A DNA stretch of 64,000 bases from Granulosicoccus sp045106475 (GTDB lineage: Bacteria > Pseudomonadota > Gammaproteobacteria > Granulosicoccales > Granulosicoccaceae): contig JBGCEO010000025.1 of the NCBI GenBank assembly GCA_045106475.1, positions 1-64,000 of the forward strand, given 5' to 3'. The notes beneath the pieces were generated by a model that saw nothing but the letters and a program-made list of their open reading frames with translations, did not search any database and was not told the DNA's origin. Numbering within the stretch: the stretch's first letter is position 1; each line of letters starts with the position of its first letter. Below are positions 51,154 to 60,120 of this stretch, piece by piece. The position numbers and the translations under genes were made by a program.

Positions 51154-53394
51154 CTAATTGCTGTTGACTGCCTGCAAAATTGAATTAAAGGTATTGCTAG
51201 GTCGCATGACCTGTTCGCTAAGCTCTGTATCGGCAAAGTAATAACCACCTATATCCACAGGCTTACCTTGAACCACAGCCAACTCCTGCACTATGGTTTC
51301 TTCTTGAGCACTGAGTTGATCAAAGAGGGTTTTAAATTGCGCTGCCAACTCTGCATCGTCGCTCTGCTTGGCCACTTCTTCAGCCCAGTATAGGCAGAGG
51401 TAAAAATGACTTCCACGATTATCCAACTGCCCTACTGTACGCGAGGGCGACTTGTTGTTATCGAGCAGACGTCCAGTAGCGGTATCCAGAGTTCTTGCCA
51501 GAATGCCTGCTTTTTCATTGCCATGCTTTAAGCCTAACTCTTCAATAGATACCGCCAATGCCAGGAACTCACCCAGGGAATCCCAGCGTAAATGATTTTC
51601 TTCTGTGAGCTGTTGTACATGCTTTGGCGCGGAACCACCGGCTCCGGTTTCGAACAGACCACCGCCTGCCATCAGTGGTACAACGGATAACATCTTTGCG
51701 CTTGTACCAAGCTCCAGTATCGGAAATAAATCGGTTAGATAATCACGCAAAATATTACCCGTAGCCGATATCGTATCCAGACCGCGAGTAACACGTTCGA
51801 GTGTATAGCGCATCGCCCGCACTTGAGACATGATTTGAATATCAAGACCCTCTGTATCATGTTCTTTAAGGTAGGCCTCGACTTTCTTGATGACTTCATT
51901 CTCATGCGGTCGATAAGGATCAAGCCAGAACACTACCGGCGTGTCAGACTCTCGGGCACGTCTCACCGCCAATTTCACCCAGTCTCGGATAGGGGCATCT
52001 TTCACCTGGCACATACGCAGGATGTCACCCTCTTCAACACGACGTTCTAGCAGTACTTCACCGGTATCAATATCGGTAATACGGGCAATGCCTACTTCGG
52101 GTGCTTCGAAAGTCTTATCGTGCGAACCGTATTCTTCAGCCTTCTGCGCCATTAAACCTACGTTTGGTACAGTACCCATTGTTGTGGGATCAAAGTTGCC
52201 ATTCCACTTACAAAAATTAATCATTTCCTGGTAGATCCGGGCAAACGTCGACTCTGGCATAACAGCCTTACAGTCATAAAGCTTGCCGTCACCTCCCCAC
52301 ATCTGTCCACCAGAACGAATCATGGCAGGCATAGAGGCATCCACAATCACATCGCTTGGAGAATGAAAATTAGTGATTCCCTTAGAGGAATCAACCATCG
52401 CCAGACGCGGACGATGCACTTGACAGGCATGAAGATCACGCTCGATTTCTTCACGCTTTGAACGCGGCAGTTCAGCTATTTTTTCATAGAGTGTGGCCAT
52501 TCCGTTGTTGACATTGATACCCAATTCATCAAAGTAGGCGCCATGCTTGTCAAAAGCGTCTTTATAATAGATTTTGACCGCGTGGCCGAACACTATCGGA
52601 TGCGACACCTTCATCATAGTGGCCTTAACATGCAATGAAAATAAGATTCCAGACTCCCGACAGTCTTCCATTTCACGCTCATAGAAATCGCACAACGCTT
52701 GTTTACTCATAAACATCAGGTCAACTATCTCGCCGCTCTGCAACGCGATTTCCGGCTTGAGTACTTTGGTAGTACCGCTGTCAGCGACTAACTCCATTTT
52801 TACCTTGCACGCTTTATCAAGCGTTAGCGATTGTTCGCCGTGATAGAAATCTCCACCGTGCATATGCGATACATGGGTGCGGGACCATTGCTTCCATTCA
52901 CCCATCGAGTGCGGGTGCTTTTTTGCATACTCTTTAACAGCCTTTGGAGCACGTCGATCAGAATTCCCTTCTCGTAGTACAGGATTAACGGCACTACCCA
53001 GGATTTTGCCGAATCGTTGTTGCAGCTCAAGCTCTGCATCATTTTGCGGATCATTCGGGTAATCGGGAATGCTCAGACCCTTTTCCTGTAACTCTTTGAT
53101 ACACGCTTGCAGCTGCTGGACAGATGCACTTATATTGGGCAGTTTGATGATATTGGTGTTGGGATCTTGGGTGAGCCTACCCAGTTGCGCCAGGTTGTCA
53201 GGTACCTGCTGCGACTCGTCAAGGTAGTCAGAAAATTCTGCCAGCACACGAGCGGCAACCGAAATATCTGTTAGTTCGACCTCAATGCCGGCAGCCGAGG
53301 TAAAGGTACGAATAATCGGCAATAGAGACGCTGTGGCCAGCCGCGGCGCTTCATCAGTAGCGGTGTAGAGAATTTTCTGCGTTTTATCTGACAT
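51154..53394 (-). CDS. icd: NADP-dependent isocitrate dehydrogenase, monomeric type
   Basis: 746 residues, the usual size of the monomeric IDH family (about 740). Recognisable blocks are YTATDEAPRLATASLLPIIRTF at the start, GKILGSAVNPVLREGNSDRRAPKAVKEYAKKHPH, HVSHMHGGDFYHGE, FSLHVKATMMKVSHPIVFGHAV, NGMATLYEKIAELP and GTSAKMLSVVPLMAGGGLFETGAGGSAPKHVQQ. It converts isocitrate and NADP to 2-oxoglutarate, CO2 and NADPH in the TCA cycle. Start at the ATG at 53394 gives the standard MSDKTQKI; the frame extends to 53424 but adds unconserved sequence. Confidence 0.95.
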   Translation of the reverse strand: MSDKTQKILYTATDEAPRLATASLLPIIRTFTSAAGIEVELTDISVAARVLAEFSDYLDESQQVPDNLAQLGRLTQDPNTNIIKLPNISASVQQLQACIKELQEKGLSIPDYPNDPQNDAELELQQRFGKILGSAVNPVLREGNSDRRAPKAVKEYAKKHPHSMGEWKQWSRTHVSHMHGGDFYHGEQSLTLDKACKVKMELVADSGTTKVLKPEIALQSGEIVDLMFMSKQALCDFYEREMEDCRESGILFSLHVKATMMKVSHPIVFGHAVKIYYKDAFDKHGAYFDELGINVNNGMATLYEKIAELPRSKREEIERDLHACQVHRPRLAMVDSSKGITNFHSPSDVIVDASMPAMIRSGGQMWGGDGKLYDCKAVMPESTFARIYQEMINFCKWNGNFDPTTMGTVPNVGLMAQKAEEYGSHDKTFEAPEVGIARITDIDTGEVLLERRVEEGDILRMCQVKDAPIRDWVKLAVRRARESDTPVVFWLDPYRPHENEVIKKVEAYLKEHDTEGLDIQIMSQVRAMRYTLERVTRGLDTISATGNILRDYLTDLFPILELGTSAKMLSVVPLMAGGGLFETGAGGSAPKHVQQLTEENHLRWDSLGEFLALAVSIEELGLKHGNEKAGILARTLDTATGRLLDNNKSPSRTVGQLDNRGSHFYLCLYWAEEVAKQSDDAELAAQFKTLFDQLSAQEETIVQELAVVQGKPVDIGGYYFADTELSEQVMRPSNTFNSILQAVNSN

Positions 53395-53549
53395 TTTAAA
53401 TGGGGTTCCTAGAATACTAACCAACAGAATAGTGGTTTGATCCGCTCATTATAAGCTGTAATGAGCTCTCTTAACATTTACAAGGAACCCCATTCGGCGC
53501 TTCTGCACTTTAGGCAGTCAATCGCCATGTTAGCTTGCTTATATAGATG

Positions 53550-54236
53550 TCACACCACCGACACCGTCATACTACCCAGGCCTTCAACACTGACCCCCAT
53601 CACATCGCCTTTGGTAACCGGCCCAACACCGGACGGCGTACCTGACAATATGACATCACCTGCCGCGAGTTCAAAATAATCAGACAAATAGGAAATCATT
53701 TCTGGAACTTTCCAGATCATCTGATTCAGGTCGCCTTCCTGTTTTACGTCACCGTTTACGGTCAACTCGACACGCCCCTGATCAAGGTGCCCGACCTCAG
53801 CTACGGTATGGACAATACCCACAGGTGCTGAGCGTTCGAATGCCTTGCCAATCTCCCAAGGCCGGCCTGCTTTCTTTTGTTCGCCTTGCAGATCACGGCG
53901 AGTCATGTCTAACGACAAGGCGTAACCAAAAACATGATCTAGCGCTTGCTCAATCGGAATATTCACGCCTCCAGCTTTGAGCATAACGGCCATTTCGATT
54001 TCATGATGCACATCGGAGGTCTTGTCCGGATAGGGAAACTCTCCAGACACATCCAAATTGTCAGGGTTTTTTTGAAAAAAGAATGGCGCTTCTCTATCAG
54101 GATCATGGCCCATTTCAATAGTATGCGCAGCGTAATTGCGACCGATGCAGTAAACACGCCGAACTGGAAACAAATCCTCCGACCCCGACACTGGCAAGGC
54201 AACAGTGGGGGGTGACTGGATTGCGAATTTTGTCAT
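53550..54236 (-). CDS. fumarylacetoacetate hydrolase (FAH) family protein
   Basis: 228 residues. The FAH core is complete: VRRVYCIGRNYAAHTIEMG, PFFFQKNPDN, the metal-ligand cluster HHEIEMAVML, GYALSLDMTRRDLQ, KAFERSAPVG and GDVILSGTPSGVGPVTKGD. Small single-domain members of this size act as acylpyruvases, fumarylpyruvate hydrolases or oxaloacetate decarboxylases, cleaving a C-C bond in 2-oxo or 2,4-dioxo acids with Mg. Divergent from the FCD regulator, which may control it. No aromatic-ring pathway genes are nearby, so the substrate is open. Confidence 0.88.
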   Translation of the reverse strand: MTKFAIQSPPTVALPVSGSEDLFPVRRVYCIGRNYAAHTIEMGHDPDREAPFFFQKNPDNLDVSGEFPYPDKTSDVHHEIEMAVMLKAGGVNIPIEQALDHVFGYALSLDMTRRDLQGEQKKAGRPWEIGKAFERSAPVGIVHTVAEVGHLDQGRVELTVNGDVKQEGDLNQMIWKVPEMISYLSDYFELAAGDVILSGTPSGVGPVTKGDVMGVSVEGLGSMTVSVV

Positions 54237-54262
54237 GAAAAATAACTCCGGATATCAAAAAG

Positions 54263-54370
54263 TTGTTGATTGAACCATTTTGAACCAATTTTACAAATCA
54301 AGCAATACAGGTTGCAAACCCGGATTGGTTGCGATTAATATGCTAAATCGGCATATATTGATCAACCAAT
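54263..54370. promoter_or_regulatory. divergent regulatory region with repeated TGAACCA and TTGGTT/AACCAA half-sites
   Basis: Between the FAH gene and the FCD regulator gene: direct repeats TGAACCA at 54271 and 54281, and ATTGGTTG (54324-54331) complementary to CAACCAAT (54363-54370), the latter pair flanking an AT-rich stretch just before the regulator start. These are candidate operator half-sites for the adjacent GntR/FCD protein. Confidence 0.35.
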
Positions 54371-54383
54371 TATCGAGATTCTG

Positions 54384-55073
54384 GTGCAAACGAAACCCGA
54401 CATGGCGGAGCGCATTGATGCTCAGGAACAATTGCAGAGCTTTATAGACGCTGGCGGCTATACACCCGGAGATCGACTGCCCGCAGAACGCGAGCTTATC
54501 AATAGTCTTGGAATCAGCCGTTCAAGTTTACGCAAAGGTCTGGATGCGCTTGAACGCGAGGGTGCAATCTGGCGACACGTCGGCAAGGGCACGTTTGTAT
54601 CTGGCCTGCAAAGCAACGACATCTTTCCAAATTTTGACAAACTAAGCCAGGAAATCACGCCAGTGCAAATGATGAGGGCGAGGATGTCTCTCGAACCTGC
54701 CATCGCCCGCGAAGCAGCTGCAAATGCCTCCGCAGAGTTAGTGCGTAAAATTAGGGATGCACGTGATCGAGCCGTTGCAGCAACGACCTGGGATGGCTAT
54801 GAAGCGAATGACGATGCGTTTCATCGAGCAGTGGCAGACGCCACGGGAAACGTCTTACTGCGCTCTCTTTACGATCACTTGAACCAGGTACATCGCGCGG
54901 TCGCATGGGGGCAGGTCATTCGCAAAACTGCGAGTCCACCGCGGGAGCATTCAAGTTTCGCTGAGCATGACGCCATTCTCGCGGCCATTGAAGCACGAGA
55001 TCCAGTCGCTGCACATTCGAGCATGCGCGATCACCTCAATTCAGTATCCGCTCGTCTTTTTGGAGATGACTAA
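54384..55073 (+). CDS. GntR/FCD-family transcriptional regulator
   Basis: 229 residues. Winged helix-turn-helix (about 5-72) with YTPGDRLPAERELINSLGISRSSLRKGLDALEREGAIWRHVGKGTFV, then an FCD domain (about 90-220) with RMSLEPAIAREAA, NDDAFHRAVADATGN and the ligand histidines in SFAEHDAI and SSMRDHL. GTG start at 54384, seven bases after GAG; an ATG at 54402 is an alternative. It precedes an ABC importer and a choline-sulfatase-like gene in the same direction, and is divergent from the FAH gene, so it probably regulates one or both. Confidence 0.9.
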   Translation: MQTKPDMAERIDAQEQLQSFIDAGGYTPGDRLPAERELINSLGISRSSLRKGLDALEREGAIWRHVGKGTFVSGLQSNDIFPNFDKLSQEITPVQMMRARMSLEPAIAREAAANASAELVRKIRDARDRAVAATTWDGYEANDDAFHRAVADATGNVLLRSLYDHLNQVHRAVAWGQVIRKTASPPREHSSFAEHDAILAAIEARDPVAAHSSMRDHLNSVSARLFGDD

Positions 55074-55181
55074 CACTTAGTAAATCACGATTTGCATTTA
55101 CAACAAGCGCCATTAAAGGCGTATTAGCTCCCACAAAGGGAGAACACACCAAGCCACACCTACAGCTAGAGGAGAATCACC

Positions 55182-56159
55182 ATGAATAGTATGTTTAAAA
55201 AAATGGCCACCGCCGCCGCAGCGATACCCATCATTTTTATCGCACTGGTATCGTCAGCTAACGCAGAGAAAATCAGGATTGCTTTGGCTGAAACGCCATC
55301 GGATGAGTTAGCAGCATTTTTTGTTGCTTTGGAGCGAGCAAAGGCAAACGGTCTTGACTATGAGTGGACTGCGTTCTCAGATGAGGAACTTGCCATTCAA
55401 GCAGTATTAAGCGGGCAGATGGATATCGGATTTGGTACACCCTATGCTGCCATGCAACGATCCAAAGCCCCGCTGCGCATCGTCTTTCAATTATCAAAAC
55501 TTAAGTTTTTTCCAGTAACTAACAAAAAATTCGCAAAGCTTGAAGATCTGGATGGCGAGCCAATTCTTCTGCACTCGCGTGGCGGTGGTACAGATTCCAT
55601 TGCCAACGTAATTGAAGACAAAATGGGCATCAAGTTTGGGAAGAGATCTTACGTACCAGGCTCATCGAATCGTGTGGTAGCGCTGGTGGCTGGCCAAGCG
55701 GATGCCACAATCATAGACCTGTCCAACAAGAACAAAGTCATGCGAACTCACGCTGATAAGTTCAACGTTTTACCCATGTTCGACGTAGAAGCCAGCGATG
55801 AAGCTCTTTTTGCAAACCTGGATTGGATTAAGGCGAACGAGGAGGCAGTGAATATCTTCGTTGGAGCCCTGGCAAGCACCTGGAAAGATATGAATGAAGA
55901 TCCAACCATTGTCAGTCGCGAAACAAATCCTGATGGACCAATTGGCCAATTACCCAAAGAGATTCTTGGCGAATTAGACAATTTCTACACCGATGCCATA
56001 GCAGGCGGACTCTACGACCCTGAAGGTGGAGGACGTGATGGTGCTACAGCCGATATGGAATGGTACAGCGCGGCGGGGCAGCTTGAAGGCGATGTATCTA
56101 CTTTAAATATTGAGGACTTCTGGTACCTGGCGCCTCTAGATGCTGCCATGGCAAAGTGA
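55182..56159 (+). CDS. ABC transporter substrate-binding protein (NMT1/TauA-like)
   Basis: 325 residues. Signal peptide about 1-28 (ending SSANA), then KIRIALAETPSDELAAFFVALERAKANGLDYEWTAFSDEELAIQAVLSGQMDIGFGTPYAAMQ, the typical layout of the TauA/SsuA/THI5 class. The ligand-loop region HSRGGGTDSIANVIED and the ending EDFWYLAPLDAAMAK are notable. A GAGGAG site precedes the ATG. It should bind a small sulfur- or nitrogen-containing organic solute for the two permeases downstream; the choline-sulfatase-like gene at the end of the operon makes a sulfate ester such as choline-O-sulfate the best guess. Confidence 0.87.
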   Translation: MNSMFKKMATAAAAIPIIFIALVSSANAEKIRIALAETPSDELAAFFVALERAKANGLDYEWTAFSDEELAIQAVLSGQMDIGFGTPYAAMQRSKAPLRIVFQLSKLKFFPVTNKKFAKLEDLDGEPILLHSRGGGTDSIANVIEDKMGIKFGKRSYVPGSSNRVVALVAGQADATIIDLSNKNKVMRTHADKFNVLPMFDVEASDEALFANLDWIKANEEAVNIFVGALASTWKDMNEDPTIVSRETNPDGPIGQLPKEILGELDNFYTDAIAGGLYDPEGGGRDGATADMEWYSAAGQLEGDVSTLNIEDFWYLAPLDAAMAK

Positions 56160-56161
56160 AC

Positions 56162-56208
56162 GGCAAGTTTGCCTATCGGCCCGATACATCGGGCCGATTT
56201 TACTTGCC
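56162..56208 (+). other. nested intercistronic hairpin between binding-protein and permease genes
   Basis: Inner perfect 10-bp stem ATCGGCCCGA / TCGGGCCGAT (56175-56198, loop TACA) followed by TTT, enclosed by outer arms GGCAAGT / ACTTGCC. It begins two bases after the binding-protein stop. It could act as a partial terminator or as a 3' mRNA stabiliser raising binding-protein levels relative to the membrane subunits. Confidence 0.65.
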
Positions 56209-56228
56209 AACTAAATTGAACTGAAATA

Positions 56229-56990
56229 ATGCAGCATCGACCCCTGTTACTTAAACTGCTTTCAGCAATCGTAGTATTTGGTGCGTGGGAGATAGCCGGG
56301 CATATACCCGTCAGCTATGCATTCCCCACCTTTATTGAATCAATGAAAGCGCTTATGGCGATGGCCTTTGATGGCAGCCTGTTCACGGCTTATGCAGAGA
56401 CACTTAAGCCTCTTGCGATCGGAATTGCCATATCGGCTGTTGTTGGCATAACCGTTGGCCTTTGGACAGGGCTAAACGACTGGTTCGATTGGCTCTTTTC
56501 ACCCATATTTATCGTTATGCAAGCTGCCCCACTAGCGGCACTCATTCCCTTATTGGTGATGGTTTACGGAATAGGGCTGACATCCAAAGTATTTGTCGTT
56601 TGCATAATGGCTATGCCTGTGATCGTGTTGAACACAGCCGGTGCGGTTCGAAATACACCCACGTCGCTAACAGAAATGGGAACCTCTTTTCTTGCCAGCA
56701 GGTGGGAGATCGTACTCAAGATAATCATACCTGCAGCTTCACCGGTCATTTTCTCCGGGCTTCGTCTTGGAATATCAGCAGGCTTTATCGGCGCCATATT
56801 GTCAGAGTTAAAGATAACACCCACCGGAGTCGGTGACATCATCACATACAGCCGCTCAATAGCCGACTACGCAAGCATGTATGCCGCTATATTTTCTATC
56901 ATTGTGCTCGCAGTGCTGTTCTTGAATCTACTTGAAAAAATTGAACACTACCTATTCGAAGGAAATGTGCGTGGATATGCCTCAGACTAG
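56229..56990 (+). CDS. ABC transporter permease (SsuC/TauC-like), first of two
   Basis: 253 residues, six membrane helices. An N-terminal helix (LLKLLSAIVVFGAWEIAGHIP) is followed by the family motif region VGLWTGLNDWFDWLFSPIFIVMQAAPLAALIPLLVMVYGIG and the EAA loop (LTEMGTSFLASRWEIVLKIIIPAASPVIFSGLRLGISAGFIGAI). It overlaps the ATPase gene downstream. Having two different SsuC-like permeases in one operon suggests they form a heterodimer, unlike the homodimeric TauC. Confidence 0.88.
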   Translation: MQHRPLLLKLLSAIVVFGAWEIAGHIPVSYAFPTFIESMKALMAMAFDGSLFTAYAETLKPLAIGIAISAVVGITVGLWTGLNDWFDWLFSPIFIVMQAAPLAALIPLLVMVYGIGLTSKVFVVCIMAMPVIVLNTAGAVRNTPTSLTEMGTSFLASRWEIVLKIIIPAASPVIFSGLRLGISAGFIGAILSELKITPTGVGDIITYSRSIADYASMYAAIFSIIVLAVLFLNLLEKIEHYLFEGNVRGYASD

Positions 56991-57780
56991 TAGCAGCCCA
57001 AGCGCTGTATCTTCGACCTCAAAGATGGACATTGCAGTTTCAGTTCGCAATGTATCCAAGAATTACGGTAGCGTCGAGGCGCTAAAAGATCTAACACTTG
57101 AGTTTCCTCGCGGTCAGCTTACCTCGCTGCTGGGACCTTCAGGGTGTGGCAAAACCACCCTGTTGAAGATTATTGCAGGTCTCTTAGAACCCACATCCGG
57201 GGACATAGACATAGATGGTCAAGCAGTCAGTGGGCCTGGGCCAGATCGGGCATTCGTTTTTCAGGATTTTGCTTTACTGCCATGGGCATCGGTAATAAGA
57301 AACGTTGCATTTGGCTTGGAACTTCGTGGAGTTGCACTATCAGAGCGCGAGGCAATAGCAGAAAAATATATTAAGGATGTGGGTTTGAAAGGTTTCGAAA
57401 AGAGCTTTCCTCACGAGTTGTCGGGTGGCATGCGTCAACGCGTAGGACTGGCTCGTGCGCTATCTGTGGATGCAGACGTCTTGCTTATGGACGAGCCATT
57501 TTCGGCTGTTGACGAGCAAACACGACGGAAGTTTCAAGAAGATCTGCTTTCACTTGTAGCCAATGAGAACAAGACGTTCATTTTCGTAACACACTCAATA
57601 GAAGAAGCAGTCTATGTGTCTGACCAGATCGCTATTTTACTTCCTCGTCCGAGCCGGGTATCGGACATCATCCGCCCCACAGGCTTGCGCGATAAAGATC
57701 ACCTGACCATAAGGAGGGATCCTGAATACCTTGATATTGTGGATGATATCTGGGCCTCACTACGCGCCTACGTGGAATAA
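56977..57780 (+). CDS. ABC transporter ATP-binding protein (TauB/SsuB-like)
   Basis: 267 residues. After a Ser-rich N-terminus come Walker A GPSGCGKTT (about 54-62), Q-loop FVFQDFALLPWASVIRNVAFGLEL, signature LSGGMRQRVGLARAL, Walker B VLLMDEPFSAVDEQ and the H-loop VTHSIEEAV. The FQDFALLPW block is typical of the nitrate/taurine/sulfonate class. Start set at the ATG at 56977; ATG 56965 and GTG 56971 in the same frame are equally possible, since AAGGAA lies directly before them. It overlaps the first permease gene by 14 bases and is followed three bases later by the second permease. Confidence 0.9.
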   Translation: MPQTSSSPSAVSSTSKMDIAVSVRNVSKNYGSVEALKDLTLEFPRGQLTSLLGPSGCGKTTLLKIIAGLLEPTSGDIDIDGQAVSGPGPDRAFVFQDFALLPWASVIRNVAFGLELRGVALSEREAIAEKYIKDVGLKGFEKSFPHELSGGMRQRVGLARALSVDADVLLMDEPFSAVDEQTRRKFQEDLLSLVANENKTFIFVTHSIEEAVYVSDQIAILLPRPSRVSDIIRPTGLRDKDHLTIRRDPEYLDIVDDIWASLRAYVE

Positions 57781-57783
57781 GCA

Positions 57784-58536
57784 ATGAAAGTTTTTGGTGT
57801 TCGCCTACCCGGCATGTCTTCACTCCTTCTATGGGGTTTGTTGTGGGAGATATTTGGTCGTCTTGAAATTTCTTTCTTTGTGCCGCCTTTGTCTGATGTA
57901 CTAACAACGCTGTTCGAGATTTTTGGTTCAGCAGCCTTTCAAAAGGCACTGTACGAAACAGCCTATGCGTTTTTCTCTGGTGTGTTCTTTGCTGTTTCGA
58001 TTGGAATTCCTACTGGAATCCTCATGGGCAAAAATCGCTTGATCGATGAATTGCTTCTACCTTGGGTAAACATTTTCCTCAGTGCCCCGCTGACCGCCCT
58101 TGTGCCCGTTTTGATGGTGCTGTTCGGCTTCGGAATGAAATCCATCATAATAACCACCACTCTGTTTGCTATCTGGATCATTATCCTCAACGCACGCGCA
58201 GGTGTTATGCAAATAAACCGGTCACTGATTGAAATGGCTACAAGCTTTGGTGCGTCAACATGGGATGGTTTCACGAAGATATATTTTTGGGCTGCACTAC
58301 CAGAGATACTCGGTGGAGTACGTATTGGTGTCATCAGAGCCGTTAAAGGCGTAATTATCGGTCAGCTACTCATATCAATCGCAGGCTTTGGAGCTTTGTT
58401 CGAACTGTACTCGGCCAATTTCTTGATGAGCCACTTCTGGGCCGTACTATTGGTTCTTTTTGCTATGGCTTTTACCATATCAGAACTACTGGCCTATCTG
58501 GAGCGCCGGGTATCCTACTACGCAGCCAAGCGTTAG
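57784..58536 (+). CDS. ABC transporter permease (SsuC/TauC-like), second of two
   Basis: 250 residues, six membrane helices. Features are LLWGLLWEIFGRLEISFFVPPLSDVLTTL at the N-terminus, GIPTGILMGKNRLIDELLLPWVNIFLSAPLTALVPVLMVLFGFG, and the EAA loop LIEMATSFGASTWDGFTKIYFWAALPEILGGVRIGVIRAVKG. It starts three bases after the ATPase stop and is followed by the sulfatase gene 36 bases on. It should complete a heteromeric importer with the preceding permease. Confidence 0.88.
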   Translation: MKVFGVRLPGMSSLLLWGLLWEIFGRLEISFFVPPLSDVLTTLFEIFGSAAFQKALYETAYAFFSGVFFAVSIGIPTGILMGKNRLIDELLLPWVNIFLSAPLTALVPVLMVLFGFGMKSIIITTTLFAIWIIILNARAGVMQINRSLIEMATSFGASTWDGFTKIYFWAALPEILGGVRIGVIRAVKGVIIGQLLISIAGFGALFELYSANFLMSHFWAVLLVLFAMAFTISELLAYLERRVSYYAAKR

Positions 58537-58572
58537 ACTGTCAGCTCTCAGATCTCGGCTGTTAACCGCGTT

Positions 58573-60120
58573 ATGAAAGACAGTAGTAAACCCAACATAA
58601 TCCTCTTCATGGTTGATCAGCTGACCTCATTTGTGCTGAATGCGTATGGTGGTTCGATCTGTAAAACTCCACACATTGACGCACTAGCCCAGCGTGGCAC
58701 AGTGTTCGAGAACGCATTTTGTCCTTATCCACTTTGTGCGCCATCGCGCTTCGGTATGATGTCTGGACGCCTGCCATCGCGCATAGGTGCTTATGACAAT
58801 GGTGCAGAGATGACGGCATCCACTCCAACATTTGCACACTATCTGCGTCTGAACAACTACTACACATGCATTTCGGGAAAGATGCACTTTGTTGGGCCTG
58901 ATCAATTCCACGGTTTTGAAGAACGCTTGACCACCGAAATCTATCCTGCTGATATGTCGTGGACACCTACCCCCGAGTTCAGCAACTTAGACAAAGATCA
59001 TAAGCAGGGATACTCTTTTGGTGTATCTACCATCGATACCGTCAAGGACGCAGGTCCAGTCGCCCGGTCAATGCAGATTGATTATGATGAAGATGTGGTG
59101 CATCACGCTGTTCGCGAAATCTATAGCAGGGCTCGCTGTGACGACAACCGCCCCTTTATGATGACTGTATCTTTAACTCAGCCTCATGATCCATATGTAA
59201 CAACACAAGATTACTGGGATCTTTATACAGACGACATGATCGACGAGCCACGCGTTAAGTTCATACCAGTCAATGAACGCGATCCACATAGTCAATCGCT
59301 CTACTATCACTACGGTCAGGATAAGTGCTCATTGAGTGATCAGGACTATCGTAGAGCCCGACGCGGCTACTACGGCATGATTTCACACATCGATTCACTT
59401 TTTGGCAAGCTTATGCATGCAGTGGACTCCTGCGGCTATTCTGACAACACCGTCGTACTGTTTTCCTCAGACCACGGTGACATGATCGGTGAACGCGGCA
59501 TGTGGTTCAAAAAAACTCTATACAACCCGGCTATTCAAGTGCCTTTGATCATTGCATCACCCACATCCCGGTCAAATCGTGTATCAACACCTGTATCTCT
59601 GCTTGATCTTTTCCCGACCTTGTTAGACATTGCAGGCATAAAGAATAGTGACATCACAACCTCACTGGATGGCAAAAGCCTATGGCCAGCATTAAGAGGC
59701 GAAACTATCGATGGACCTGTATTTGCTGAGCACATAGATGGCGGGACGGCCGCACCCAGAGTATCTATTCGTGATGGTGATTTCAAACTTGTTCTATCAC
59801 GCGGCTATCCAACTCAGCTATTCGACCTATCGTCTGACCCGGACGAACTCACCAATCTGGCCGGCACTGCACATTCGGAAGAGATTCGCCTTACTGCGTT
59901 GGCCGAGAACACATGGCCGCTTGATCAATTACAGGATGATGTGTTCAGATCACAATCAGAACGTAAACTGGTGGATGCTGCTCTCGCGATAGGCCGCGAG
60001 GAACTCTGGGAATTCACGCCGAGAGTATTGCGTCAGAACTCCAACTATGTAAGGCGAGGTGATGCGTTTCCAGCGATCGAACGCCGAGGCTATCTAAATT
60101 ATCCAGATCAATCAAAGTGA
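58573..60120 (+). CDS. betC: choline-sulfatase-like type I sulfatase
   Basis: 515 residues, the length of choline sulfatases. Metal-ligand MVDQ (Asp15) near the start, the formylglycine motif CAPSR (Cys55-Arg59), and the metal pair in SSDHGDMIGERGMWFKK (about 298). Blocks shared with known BetC proteins are SRIGAYDNGAEM, FAHYLRLNNYYTCISGKMHFVGPDQ followed by HGFEERLTTEIYPADMSWTP. It would hydrolyse choline-O-sulfate to choline and sulfate in the cytoplasm after formylglycine formation; no maturase gene and no betBA genes are in the window. Its position at the end of the importer operon suggests the importer brings in the ester. It overlaps the convergent gene by nine bases. Confidence 0.85.
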   Translation: MKDSSKPNIILFMVDQLTSFVLNAYGGSICKTPHIDALAQRGTVFENAFCPYPLCAPSRFGMMSGRLPSRIGAYDNGAEMTASTPTFAHYLRLNNYYTCISGKMHFVGPDQFHGFEERLTTEIYPADMSWTPTPEFSNLDKDHKQGYSFGVSTIDTVKDAGPVARSMQIDYDEDVVHHAVREIYSRARCDDNRPFMMTVSLTQPHDPYVTTQDYWDLYTDDMIDEPRVKFIPVNERDPHSQSLYYHYGQDKCSLSDQDYRRARRGYYGMISHIDSLFGKLMHAVDSCGYSDNTVVLFSSDHGDMIGERGMWFKKTLYNPAIQVPLIIASPTSRSNRVSTPVSLLDLFPTLLDIAGIKNSDITTSLDGKSLWPALRGETIDGPVFAEHIDGGTAAPRVSIRDGDFKLVLSRGYPTQLFDLSSDPDELTNLAGTAHSEEIRLTALAENTWPLDQLQDDVFRSQSERKLVDAALAIGREELWEFTPRVLRQNSNYVRRGDAFPAIERRGYLNYPDQSK

